20,242 nt of DNA. Origin: Candidatus Bathyarchaeota archaeon. Its GTDB lineage: Archaea > Thermoproteota > Bathyarchaeia > 40CM-2-53-6 > RBG-13-38-9. The position numbers and the translations under genes were made by a program. Positions 6,654 through 14,267 of the stretch are shown piece after piece. Every line of letters begins with the position of its first letter. Position 1 is the stretch's first letter. The stretch lies in the NCBI GenBank assembly GCA_007050885.1, contig SMYQ01000059.1:1-20242 (forward strand). The letters run 5' to 3'. The notes beneath the pieces were generated by a model. The model had not been told where the DNA came from. It made no database searches and worked only from the letters and a program-made list of their open reading frames with translations.

Positions 6654-6683
6654 CGCGATCTATAGCAGTATGCACGCGATCTA
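6654..6683 (+). promoter_or_regulatory. Direct repeat CGCGATCTA x2, 21 bp apart, before the universal stress gene
   Basis: Two identical copies of CGCGATCTA start at 6654 and 6675, exactly 21 bp apart (two helical turns), ending 14 bases before the ATG at 6698. A TATA-like stretch (TTATAAC, about 6631-6637) would place the transcript start near 6660, so the repeats would cover the start site and leader. That is a plausible repressor operator position. Confidence 0.4.
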
Positions 6684-6697
6684 GCGGTTGATCAAGA

Positions 6698-7162
6698 ATG
6701 ATTGATGGAGCATTCTCATTAAAGAAGATCCTAGTTCCAACAGATGGCCAAGCCCATTCTAACAGAGCTTGCCAATATGCAGTAACATTAGCCAAGCTTA
6801 CCAAAGCCGAAATCATCGGAATTCATGTCATGCCCAGCCAGGTATCAAGAATATTTGAGGAAAGAAGACATTCTGGTGAGATCTCAAGCGATTTTGTCGG
6901 GCAATATCGGAAAGAGGGCGCAGAACACCTCAAACAGATCGAAAAAATGTGTGTCAGAGAAAATGTTAGACATCGCACACTTCTATTAGAAGGCTATCCT
7001 CCTGAAGAAATATTAAAGACAGCCCAAAAAGAAAATGCAAACTTAATAGTTCTTGGTATACGTAGAAGGAGCCGGTTTGAAAGACATTTTGGCGTTACCA
7101 CTTCAGATAAAATCATTCTAAACGCCAATTGCCCAGTTACAATCATCAATGCACCTTGGTAG
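6698..7162 (+). CDS. Universal stress protein, UspA family
   Basis: A single-domain 154-residue Usp: beta-1 KKILVPTDGQAHSNRACQYA (9-28), IIGIHVMPS (about 39-47), YPPEEILKTAQKENANLIVLGIRR (about 100-123) and C-terminal SDKIILNANCPVTIINAP. ATP-binding members carry G-2x-G-9x-G-(S/T). Here the stretch is GIRRRSRFERHFGVTTS, so the second glycine is arginine and the third is followed by V rather than S/T; nucleotide binding is doubtful. Usp proteins are soluble, usually dimeric stress or regulatory proteins. An in-frame TGA at 6689-6691 leaves ATG 6698 as the only good start. The paired CGCGATCTA repeats upstream suggest dedicated regulation. Confidence 0.88.
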   Translation: MIDGAFSLKKILVPTDGQAHSNRACQYAVTLAKLTKAEIIGIHVMPSQVSRIFEERRHSGEISSDFVGQYRKEGAEHLKQIEKMCVRENVRHRTLLLEGYPPEEILKTAQKENANLIVLGIRRRSRFERHFGVTTSDKIILNANCPVTIINAPW

Positions 7163-7262
7163 TTTTAAAATCCAATAATAGTTCATTCAAGAAACAATTA
7201 GAGTAAAAATAGAGTCTCTTATTAAATCTTAAATCTAAGAGACAAATCACGATTGAGATAAG

Positions 7263-7511
7263 ATGACACTCTGTGAGAATTGTGCTAAGAAGGCGGAGAA
7301 ATTAGAGGCATGTCCGTACTGCCAAAAGCAGTTCTGCCCAAGTTGTTTTCCACGACATATGAGCTGGGAAAGACAACATCAAGATTGGAGTCTATATCAA
7401 TCCGCTGGACCAGGTATGGCAAATGTTGGCGGATCAAGAGAGGTAATGAGCTATGGGCCTCCCCATAAAGCTGAAGGAAAACGTAAAAGGTACAGGAGAT
7501 CAAAGGATTGA
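7263..7511 (+). CDS. AN1-like zinc-finger protein
   Basis: An 82-residue protein whose first half is an AN1-type zinc finger: C4-x2-C7, CPYCQKQFC (17-25), C28 and histidines at 32 and 39, which together can bind two zinc ions. The rest is Gly/Ser-rich with a strongly basic tail (KAEGKRKRYRRSKD), suited to RNA or DNA contact or a protein interaction. Small archaeal AN1 proteins are common and mostly uncharacterised. The ATG at 7263 follows an AT-rich leader. The ATP synthase cluster starts 131 bases downstream with its own TATA box, so joint transcription is not required. Confidence 0.75.
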   Translation: MTLCENCAKKAEKLEACPYCQKQFCPSCFPRHMSWERQHQDWSLYQSAGPGMANVGGSREVMSYGPPHKAEGKRKRYRRSKD

Positions 7512-7569
7512 AGTTCTACTATGATTGTCACCAAACATCCACGGAAGGGAAACATAGAAAAAACAATAG

Positions 7570-7579
7570 TGCGCGCGCA
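7570..7579. repeat. Palindrome TGCGCGCGCA upstream of the ATP synthase promoter
   Basis: A perfect 10-bp GC palindrome in an otherwise AT-rich intergenic stretch, ending 10 bases before the TATA-like box at 7589-7599. It is a candidate binding site for a symmetric regulator; function is not shown. Confidence 0.3.
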
Positions 7580-7588
7580 AAATTCAAG

Positions 7589-7599
7589 ATAAATATACA
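7589..7599 (+). promoter_or_regulatory. TATA box of the ATP synthase F-H-E-A-B-D-C operon
   Basis: ATAAATATACA is centred about 50 bases before the TTG start of the F gene. Usual spacing puts the transcript start near 7620, giving a leader of about 23 bases. No other TATA-like box is evident before the tightly packed genes that follow. Confidence 0.5.
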
Positions 7600-7642
7600 T
7601 CATTACATTAGGGTGCAGATTTTCAAATAGAGTTGACTAGAA

Positions 7643-7966
7643 TTGGCAGGAGTAGCAATAATAGCTGAGAAACATCTCGCAACCGGTTTTAGACTTACAG
7701 GAATTGAGGCTTTTCCAATAGAAAACATTGAAGAGGCCAAAACTGCTCTTTCTAGAATTCTTACTGAAGAAAAACATGATATCATAATTCTTACAGAAAC
7801 ACTTTCAAAGGAACTCCATAATGAGAAAGCAAAGGTCCTATCTCGGGGAAAAGGAAAACCCATCTTCGCAATATTTCCAGATTTCCACGGACCTACTGGT
7901 CAACGAACCCGTGAACTTCATGATTTAATAAGTGAATCGGTTGGAGCAGAATTAAAATTTGAGTGA
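7643..7966 (+). CDS. atpF: A-type ATP synthase subunit F
   Basis: The 107-residue product has the Rossmann-like pattern of subunit F of the central stalk: a short beta strand (AGVAIIAEKHLATGFRLTGI, where family members read like xIAVIGDxDTVxGFRLAG), then DIIILTETLS and KPIFAIFPDFHGP (about 75-87). F binds D in the rotor shaft and helps regulate ATP hydrolysis. It is the first gene of the plus-strand operon. The start is TTG 7643, because family alignment puts beta-1 directly after it and no upstream ATG is in frame. The next gene starts 6 bases after its stop. Confidence 0.88.
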   Translation: MAGVAIIAEKHLATGFRLTGIEAFPIENIEEAKTALSRILTEEKHDIIILTETLSKELHNEKAKVLSRGKGKPIFAIFPDFHGPTGQRTRELHDLISESVGAELKFE

Positions 7967-7972
7967 CTAAAT

Positions 7973-8290
7973 TTGTCAAAAGAAATTGAAGAACTAATGA
8001 AAATTGTGGAACAGGAGAAAGTGGCAGAGACTACAATTGAGCAAGCACGTCGAAACGCTGAAGAGACAATAAAGACAGCAAAGGAAAAAGCAAATAAAAC
8101 TATAATGGAAGCAAAAAGCGTTGATTCAAAAAAGTCACAACATGAAATCAATAAAGAGTCCGAAGAAAAAAAACGGCGTTTACAAGAGGAACATAAACGT
8201 AAACTAGACTCCTTGAATAAATGTGTTGAAACAAATCTTGAGCAGGCCGTGAAAAAGATTATTGAAAATGTTATGAAGGTGACAATTTGA
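7973..8290 (+). CDS. A-type ATP synthase peripheral-stalk subunit H (coiled coil)
   Basis: The 105-residue protein is almost entirely charged, heptad-like helix (EELMKIVEQEKVAETTIEQA, then AEETIKTAKEKANKTIMEAK), as expected for subunit H (also called AhaH or G-like), which forms a right-handed coiled coil with subunit E in the peripheral stalk. Size and its place directly before E support this; low-complexity sequence makes homology alone weak. The start is TTG 7973, with GAGTGA (7961-7966, overlapping the F stop) as ribosome binding site. Its TGA (8288-8290) overlaps the TTG of E, suggesting coupled translation of the two partners. Confidence 0.78.
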   Translation: MSKEIEELMKIVEQEKVAETTIEQARRNAEETIKTAKEKANKTIMEAKSVDSKKSQHEINKESEEKKRRLQEEHKRKLDSLNKCVETNLEQAVKKIIENVMKVTI

Positions 8291-8916
8291 GCATAACAAA
8301 CTTCGTGACTCATATAGAAAAAGAAACAAAATCAGAAATTCAAGAGATACAACGTAAGTCTGAAAACGAAGCCAATCAGATAATTGAAGAATCTAAAAAG
8401 AAAGCACGGGCCATTATTGAAGAACAGAAACATAAAATGGCCCAAGAGAAGCTTACCAGAGAAAGATCTGAACTTGCTATTCTTCGAATGAAGCAAAATA
8501 CTGAATTAGTGAAGACCAAGTCTGAGTGGCTCGACCGCGCTTTCGATGAGGCTCAGAAAGAACTTTTCGAACTATTAAAAGATACTAACTCCCCCACCTA
8601 CAAAAAGTTTGTAAACGACCTAGTCGTCGAAGGCATAGTCAGCATGAAAGGTTCAAAATTCATTATACAATCTAACCAGAAAACAAATGAATTACTAAAG
8701 AAGAATAGCACAACTATCACAAAATCCGCTTCAAAAGCAAAAGGAGAGAACATTGATCTTAAATTTGAGCAAAATCCCGACATTCGCATAGGAGTAATTA
8801 TTCAATCGGGCGACAAGCGTCAATATTATAATAATACACTAGAAGCTCGACTCACTGCCACGAGAAAGAATTTCGGTGGATACGTTTACACTCTACTTTT
8901 TGAAGGAGTTGATTAA
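8287..8916 (+). CDS. atpE: A-type ATP synthase subunit E
   Basis: The 209-residue protein has a long N-terminal charged helix (about 1-100; e.g. IQEIQRKSENEANQIIEESK) and a C-terminal globular domain with the family-typical ending (IRIGVIIQSGDKRQYYNNTL, then LEARLTATRKNFGGYVYTLLF). E pairs with H in the peripheral stalk and its C-terminal head binds the top of the A3B3 hexamer. The TTG start (8287-8289) overlaps the stop of H (TTGA), so translation is probably coupled. The stop is one base before the ATG of the A gene, and the tail of E carries the AAGGAG ribosome binding site used by A. Confidence 0.9.
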   Translation: MSITNFVTHIEKETKSEIQEIQRKSENEANQIIEESKKKARAIIEEQKHKMAQEKLTRERSELAILRMKQNTELVKTKSEWLDRAFDEAQKELFELLKDTNSPTYKKFVNDLVVEGIVSMKGSKFIIQSNQKTNELLKKNSTTITKSASKAKGENIDLKFEQNPDIRIGVIIQSGDKRQYYNNTLEARLTATRKNFGGYVYTLLFEGVD

Positions 8917-8917
8917 G

Positions 8918-10741
8918 ATGGTTAAATCAAGAATGGGAAAAATCAATTGGATCAGTGGATCAATTGTCGTGGGCTCTGGAATTAAGGACATAGAGATGGG
9001 GGAGATAGTAGAAGTTGGTGAAGACCGACTTATTGGTGAAGCCATAAGAGTAGGATCAGAGGAATTTACCGCTCAACTATATGAAAACGCTATAGGTGTC
9101 AAGCCAGGTGAAGAAATAATTGGTACTGGTAAACGTCTTGTTGCTGAACTAGGAGTCGGTTTGGTCAAGAACATTATTGATGGAGTTGGAAGACCACTCG
9201 ATAAAATCATGGAACAAACAGGAGCCTTCATAACAAGAGGCGCCAAAGTCAATACACTTTCTCGAGAGAAGAAATGGCACTTCAAACCCGCGATGAACAA
9301 AAATGATGTTGCTGGTCCTGGAGATGTAATAGGGACAGTTCAAGAAATGCCACTATTGACGCACAAGATAATGGTTCCACCTAGAATTAGAGGAAAACTT
9401 ACCCAGATAAAAGAGGGTGAATACACAGTGGAAGATGCTTTGGCGACAATAGAAAGTGATGGCCAAAAAACAGACCTTAGATTAATGCAAGAGTGGCCCA
9501 TTAGAATCCCGCGACCATTCGCTCCTGGCGGAAGATTACCTCTCAACGATCCCCTTGTGACAGGCCAAAGAGTCATTGACACTTTCTTCCCACTTCCACG
9601 AGGAGGCACCGCAAGTATCCCTGGTGGTTTCGGAACTGGAAAGACGGTGATGCTCCATCAACTTGCTAAATGGTGTGCTGCCCAAATAATAGTATACGTC
9701 GGCTGTGGAGAAAGAGGAAATGAGATGTGTGAAGTCTTATCAGACTTTCCTGAACTTATAGACCCAAGAACGAAGAGACCATTAATGGAAAGAACAATCC
9801 TGATTGCAAATACAAGTAACATGCCTGTGGCGGCAAGGGAGGCAAGCATATACCTCGGAGTAACAATCGCCGAGTACTATCGAGACCAGGGATATGACGT
9901 GGCCTTGATGGCGGACTCAACCTCGAGATGGGCTGAAGCCCTGAGAGAAATATCGGGTAGACTGGAGGAAATGCCTGCAGAAGGTGGGTACCCAGCATAC
10001 CTTCCAGATAGAGTTGCAGAATTCTATGAAAGAGCTGGAAGAACCAAATCTTTGGGCAAACCTGAAAGAGAAGGATCAGTCTCTATAATTGGAGCAGTCT
10101 CACCTCCTGGTGGAGACTTTAATGAGCCAGTAACGATTCATACTTTACGATTTACAGGTGTATTCTGGGCACTAGATCGAGATCTAGCTTACAGTCGACA
10201 TTTTCCAGCAATACACTGGCTCAAGAGCTATAGTCTCTATGTTGACCGACTTCTCGGATCACAAGCTACAAGCCATAGCCAATACGCTGACCAGATGGCT
10301 GAATATTGGAAGGAAAAACTTCACGAAGACTTTGGCAAACTCAGAGGAAGAGCTCTAAAGATCCTAAGTGAGTCCGCTGAGATAGAATCTATTGCTAGAA
10401 TCATGGGCGAAAATGCTCTTCCTGACGACCAAAGGTTAATACTACTTGAATCTGAACTGATCAAGGAAGCTTTCTTAAGACAATTTGCATACCATGAGGT
10501 CGATGCTTTCTGCGAAATGGGTAGACAAGTAGCTCTACTTCATACCCTGCTAGATTTCTATGACAAGACCAGTAATCTTGTCGATAACGGTGTACCAGCA
10601 GAAAGAATCAAATCATTACCACAGATATCAAAACTTGAAAGAGCAAAAGAAGATAAGAGCGGTATTAAGGGTCTACAAACATTATCCGAAGAGATGGATG
10701 TAGAAATTGGTAAGCTCAAAGAAGAATATGGTATAGCATGA
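8918..10741 (+). CDS. atpA: A-type ATP synthase catalytic subunit A
   Basis: The 607-residue catalytic subunit binds and hydrolyses or makes ATP at the A/B interfaces of the A3B3 head. It shows a beta-barrel N-domain ([20 protein letters not shown]), the long non-homologous insert typical of A subunits (about 110-190), the P-loop GGFGTGKT (236-243), [13 protein letters not shown] (catalytic glutamate region) and [20 protein letters not shown]. The P-loop has the form GGFGTGKT rather than the more usual GPFGSGKT. There is no intein, though this gene often carries one in archaea. ATG 8918 is chosen over the in-frame ATG 8876 because it avoids a 41-base overlap with E, has GAAGGAG nine bases upstream and matches the family N-terminus. 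Confidence 0.97.
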   Translation: MVKSRMGKINWISGSIVVGSGIKDIEMGEIVEVGEDRLIGEAIRVGSEEFTAQLYENAIGVKPGEEIIGTGKRLVAELGVGLVKNIIDGVGRPLDKIMEQTGAFITRGAKVNTLSREKKWHFKPAMNKNDVAGPGDVIGTVQEMPLLTHKIMVPPRIRGKLTQIKEGEYTVEDALATIESDGQKTDLRLMQEWPIRIPRPFAPGGRLPLNDPLVTGQRVIDTFFPLPRGGTASIPGGFGTGKTVMLHQLAKWCAAQIIVYVGCGERGNEMCEVLSDFPELIDPRTKRPLMERTILIANTSNMPVAAREASIYLGVTIAEYYRDQGYDVALMADSTSRWAEALREISGRLEEMPAEGGYPAYLPDRVAEFYERAGRTKSLGKPEREGSVSIIGAVSPPGGDFNEPVTIHTLRFTGVFWALDRDLAYSRHFPAIHWLKSYSLYVDRLLGSQATSHSQYADQMAEYWKEKLHEDFGKLRGRALKILSESAEIESIARIMGENALPDDQRLILLESELIKEAFLRQFAYHEVDAFCEMGRQVALLHTLLDFYDKTSNLVDNGVPAERIKSLPQISKLERAKEDKSGIKGLQTLSEEMDVEIGKLKEEYGIA

Positions 10742-10754
10742 GAGGTGTAGATTC

Positions 10755-12170
10755 ATGGAATCAATGTTAGGAAAAACACATGGACTAATTCATCGTGGAC
10801 TAAAAGAAGTTAGAGGATCACTTCTAATGGTTGACAACGTCGAAAATGTAGGCTACGATGAAATGGTAACAGTGCGTGCTCCAGACGGAGTAGAACGCAT
10901 TGGTAGAGTTCTTGAAGTCGGAAGGGGCAAAGCAGTTATCCAGATCTTTGGAGGTGAGATGGGGTTACAGGTAGATTCAGCTATAAATTACGCTGGATCA
11001 GCTTTTAAAATACCACTCTCAAATGAATTCTTAGGAAGAATCTTCAATGGCGTCTTTCAACCCATTGATGATGGTCCACCAATCATCTCCAGCGAGATGG
11101 AAGATATTAATGGTTCTCCAATAAATCCAAAAGCTCGCACATATCCAAATAATTTCATACAAACAGGAGTCTCAGCAATTGACGGAATGCTATCTCTTGT
11201 TCGAGGACAGAAACTGCCAATATTCTCTGAGAGCGGTTTGCCTCACAATAGACTAATCGCTCAAATATCTAGACAAGCCACTGTCCTGGGAGAAAAAGAG
11301 GAGTTTGCTATAGTCTTCTCAGCGATGGGACTTAGACATGATGAAGCTGAATACTTCATAAATGAATTTCGAAAATCAGGAGCTTTAGAACGTTCAATAA
11401 TTATTCTAAATCTCGCTGACGATCCAGCTATTGAAAGACTCTTTACACCCCGTATAGCCTTAACAGCCGCCGAATATGTTGCTTTCAAGCTTGGAATGCA
11501 TGTTCTTGTTATTCTTAGTGACATGACAAACTACGCAGAGGTTCTAAGAGAACTTAGTGCTGCCAGAGAAGAAGTCCCCAGCAGGAAAGGTTATCCCGGA
11601 TATCTCTACAGTGATCTTGCATCCATATATGAAAGAGCCGGAATAATCGAGGGGATGTCCGGATCACTTACTCAGATGCCAATCTTGACAATGCCTGGAG
11701 GAGATATTCAACATCCAATTCCTGATTTGAGTGGATATATAACAGAGGGACAAGTTTTCCTTGACCGTGATCTCTACATGAGAGGCGTATATCCACCGAT
11801 AAATGTCCTACCCTCACTTTCTAGACTAATGAGAAAAGGGATAGGAAAAGGTAAGACAAGAGAAGACCATGGAGACGTTGCAGATCAACTATATGGCGCA
11901 TATGCTAGGGGACGCCAAGCACGTGACCTATCCAGAATAGTTGGTGAAGTAGGACTCAGTGAAGATGAAAAATTATATCTAAAGTTTGCAGACAATTTCG
12001 AGACTCAATTCATTAATCAAAAAGAATACGAAAATAGAACCATAGAAGACTCGCTCGGTATCGCTTGGAAACTACTTTCCATACTTCCGGAGAAAGGACT
12101 TACAAGAATACATGAAGAATACATAAAGCAATTCTACTCGAAAACTGAGGTTCCAACACAAACAGAGTAG
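10755..12170 (+). CDS. atpB: A-type ATP synthase regulatory subunit B
   Basis: The 471-residue non-catalytic partner of A in the hexameric head. It keeps the overall fold but lacks a Walker A motif: the equivalent position reads [18 protein letters not shown]. Other family stretches are [34 protein letters not shown] (here [19 protein letters not shown]) and [18 protein letters not shown]. The C-terminal helical domain is complete. ATG 10755 follows a GAGGTG ribosome binding site and starts 13 bases after the stop of A; the D gene begins 10 bases after its own stop. Confidence 0.97.
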   Translation: MESMLGKTHGLIHRGLKEVRGSLLMVDNVENVGYDEMVTVRAPDGVERIGRVLEVGRGKAVIQIFGGEMGLQVDSAINYAGSAFKIPLSNEFLGRIFNGVFQPIDDGPPIISSEMEDINGSPINPKARTYPNNFIQTGVSAIDGMLSLVRGQKLPIFSESGLPHNRLIAQISRQATVLGEKEEFAIVFSAMGLRHDEAEYFINEFRKSGALERSIIILNLADDPAIERLFTPRIALTAAEYVAFKLGMHVLVILSDMTNYAEVLRELSAAREEVPSRKGYPGYLYSDLASIYERAGIIEGMSGSLTQMPILTMPGGDIQHPIPDLSGYITEGQVFLDRDLYMRGVYPPINVLPSLSRLMRKGIGKGKTREDHGDVADQLYGAYARGRQARDLSRIVGEVGLSEDEKLYLKFADNFETQFINQKEYENRTIEDSLGIAWKLLSILPEKGLTRIHEEYIKQFYSKTEVPTQTE

Positions 12171-12180
12171 GTTCTATGCA

Positions 12181-12795
12181 GTGAGCGCCGCCGGAAGAGC
12201 CGCCGTCTCAAGAGGAATACTCCTCAGACTCAGAGAGCAGCTCGAATTCACAAAAAAAGGTCAAGAACTACTAAAGATGAAAAGAGATCATTTAGCATCT
12301 GAGACAAATAAACTACTCTCAAAGTTAGCTGAAAGAAATGAACTTGACAGACAACTCATGGAAGCATATGAGAATCTAAAAGCCGCGTATCTTAACATTG
12401 GATTTTCCAGCTTAGATTCTCAAGCTGCCACAGTCAACAAAATGGGAGTAAGAGTAAGACCAAGAAGTATTATGGGCGTAATAGTCCCTGAAGTCATAAT
12501 AGAAAAAAAAGCTGACATAACATCTATTTCAAGCCCTTCAGCGTATAAAGCAGCATCAAAACTTAATGGCATTATGGAAAAGCTCATCCTGCTAGCAGAG
12601 GCGGAATCACGTTTGGAAAATATAGCACATGAATTGATGATGACAAATCGTAAAGTAAATTCTTTAGAGAGAGTATTAATCCCCGGTCTCATTGAATTAA
12701 TGAGATATGTAGAAGGAAGGTTAGAAGAAGAATCCCTTGAAGAATTTTTTAGAGCAAAATGTGTGAAAAAGGTCATCAGGGGAGCCAAAAAATGA
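12181..12795 (+). CDS. atpD: A-type ATP synthase central-stalk subunit D
   Basis: The 204-residue protein has the two long antiparallel helices of the D (gamma-like) rotor subunit. The N-terminal helix reads RGILLRLREQLEFTKKGQEL then LLKMKRDHL (family pattern LxxLKxxLxxAxxGxxLLKxKRD), followed by a middle region (VRVRPRSIMGVIVPEVIIEK) and a C-terminal helix (NRKVNSLERVLIPGLIELMR). It turns inside the A3B3 head and links to C and the K ring. The start is GTG at 12181; the nearby ATG at 12177 meets a stop after two codons. The stop overlaps the start of C (ATGA). Confidence 0.94.
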   Translation: MSAAGRAAVSRGILLRLREQLEFTKKGQELLKMKRDHLASETNKLLSKLAERNELDRQLMEAYENLKAAYLNIGFSSLDSQAATVNKMGVRVRPRSIMGVIVPEVIIEKKADITSISSPSAYKAASKLNGIMEKLILLAEAESRLENIAHELMMTNRKVNSLERVLIPGLIELMRYVEGRLEEESLEEFFRAKCVKKVIRGAKK

Positions 12796-13820
12796 AATCG
12801 CCGTCTACAATTTATTTAGTAACAAGAACACATGGCATGCGAACACACCTTTTGACCGACGAGAATTTTAAAACTATGGCGAAATCAAAGAGTCTTTCTG
12901 AAATTGTTGACCAACTCCTTAGAAGTGATTATGCTACTGAGATTGGAAAATTGCCAAGTGAACAAGTTGATTCATCAAAACTTGAGATGATATTTCTTAA
13001 AACATTGGTAGAACGATTCTTTAATTTGCCAAAGAATGCAAAAGGAAAGGGTCGAGAGTTTCTTGAGAGTTATGTTGCAAGAATAGAAATCGAGAATTTG
13101 AAGAGAATTCTAAGGGCAAAACACACCGATGCCAAAATTGATGGACATAAACTAATACCTCTCTATAGAGAACACACTCTAATAAATTTCCCAGCACTTC
13201 TCAAAGCCAAAGATATTGAGGAGGCAACAGCTTTACTTCGAGAAACTCCCTACGGATCTTTGACTCGAAGGATAGATGATTACAAGAGGCTAGGGGTAAC
13301 AATAATTCTTGAGTCATACTTAGACTCAATTTATTTTGATAAAGTCTGGGAAAAAGTAGAAAAGCTTGAGAATAAAGAGAGTATAAAAAAACTTGTTGGA
13401 GAAGAGATTGATCTTAGTAATCTTCAATTAATTCTTACTTTAAAAATGAAAGAGATAGCATCCAGACAAATTGAAGAAATGGCTATACCAATATCGTATC
13501 GACTCCGTAAGACAAACATTAGGAGATTAGCTCAAGGAAGACTCGAAGATTCTCCAGAAGCTCTTGTTGGAACACCTTATGTTAATACCGCAATAGAAAT
13601 CCTTAGAAAAACTGATCCTACAATTGAACTTGAAACAATTCTTTCAAAGAAACTTTATCGAAACGCCTTGTTTGCACTTAGGAACTCATCTCTAGAATTT
13701 GGATATGTAGTCGCTTATCTTATGATGTGTGAAAGAGAGGCGAGAAACCTTGTTACTATTACTACAGCATTAGACCTAGGGGTTACAGAAGAGAATCTTC
13801 TTCAAAGACTCTTCATCTGA
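12792..13820 (+). CDS. atpC: A-type ATP synthase subunit C
   Basis: The 342-residue, largely helical protein of the V-type C/d family forms the funnel joining the rotor shaft (D, F) to the K ring. Supporting stretches are YLVTRTHGMRTHLLTDENF near the start, FLESYVARIEIENLKRILRA (about 76-95) and the ending LDLGVTEENLLQRLFI, typical of the family. ATG 12792 overlaps the TGA of D (ATGA) and has AGGGGA about nine bases upstream. An in-frame ATG at 12759 would overlap D by 37 bases and is not favoured. It is the last plus-strand ATP synthase gene, ending 36 bases from the convergent stop of K. Confidence 0.92.
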   Translation: MKSPSTIYLVTRTHGMRTHLLTDENFKTMAKSKSLSEIVDQLLRSDYATEIGKLPSEQVDSSKLEMIFLKTLVERFFNLPKNAKGKGREFLESYVARIEIENLKRILRAKHTDAKIDGHKLIPLYREHTLINFPALLKAKDIEEATALLRETPYGSLTRRIDDYKRLGVTIILESYLDSIYFDKVWEKVEKLENKESIKKLVGEEIDLSNLQLILTLKMKEIASRQIEEMAIPISYRLRKTNIRRLAQGRLEDSPEALVGTPYVNTAIEILRKTDPTIELETILSKKLYRNALFALRNSSLEFGYVVAYLMMCEREARNLVTITTALDLGVTEENLLQRLFI

Positions 13821-13856
13821 ATAGATAATAAATTATTGATACTGGCAAGACGCTAT

Positions 13857-14213
13857 TCAGATCTTGCCGAGGATCATTATAGCGACGACTAATCCGTATA
13901 TTGCAAGACCTTCACCAAGTCCTGCAAAGATCAGAACCCAAGTATTCAGCTCCGGCCGCTCCACCATTGCCGCCATACCAGCTGAGGTAGAACCAAAGAT
14001 AGCTATTCCCGCTCCGATTCCTGATAGCCCAACAGCAAGTCCAGCAGCAATAAGACCTATACCTGGACTTTCAAGGGCGCTTGCCCCATGATCCTCAGTT
14101 TCCTGAGCAGCTGTTGTCGAAACTTGAATACCCAAAACCAACAGCGCTATGATGAAAGGTACTAACAGTATGACATTTCTAATCAATATTTTTTTACTTG
14201 ATTTTTTAGCCAT
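13857..14213 (-). CDS. atpK: A-type ATP synthase proteolipid subunit K with N-terminal signal-like helix
   Basis: The 118-residue protein ends in a two-helix hairpin (51-83 and 91-116), the repeating unit of the ion-carrying rotor ring. E101 in AGLGEGLAIYGLV is the ion-binding carboxylate of the outer helix. No glutamine is seen in the first hairpin helix (GLSGIGAGIAIFGS), so a Na+-type site as in Q-containing rings is not evident and proton coupling is more likely (inference). An extra N-terminal hydrophobic helix (about 9-29) ends in TTAAQE, like a cleavable signal peptide, followed by an acidic linker (37-49). This makes it longer than the 70-80 residues of simple K subunits. It is encoded 54 bases after gene I on the same strand; a TATA-like ATTAAATATT near 14253-14262 could give K its own extra promoter. 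Confidence 0.92.
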   Translation of the reverse strand: MAKKSSKKILIRNVILLVPFIIALLVLGIQVSTTAAQETEDHGASALESPGIGLIAAGLAVGLSGIGAGIAIFGSTSAGMAAMVERPELNTWVLIFAGLGEGLAIYGLVVAIMILGKI

Positions 14214-14267
14214 CCCACATCAACCAGTCGGAATAGATGTTGAAGCTTAGCTTTCAATATTTAATTC

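Noticed and set aside
8876..8917. Earlier in-frame ATG for ATP synthase subunit A
   Set aside because: It would overlap the E gene by 41 bases, lacks family similarity, and ATG 8918 has a good ribosome binding site.
8918..10741. Intein in ATP synthase subunit A
   Set aside because: The frame has normal length and the P-loop region is continuous with no inserted splicing motifs.
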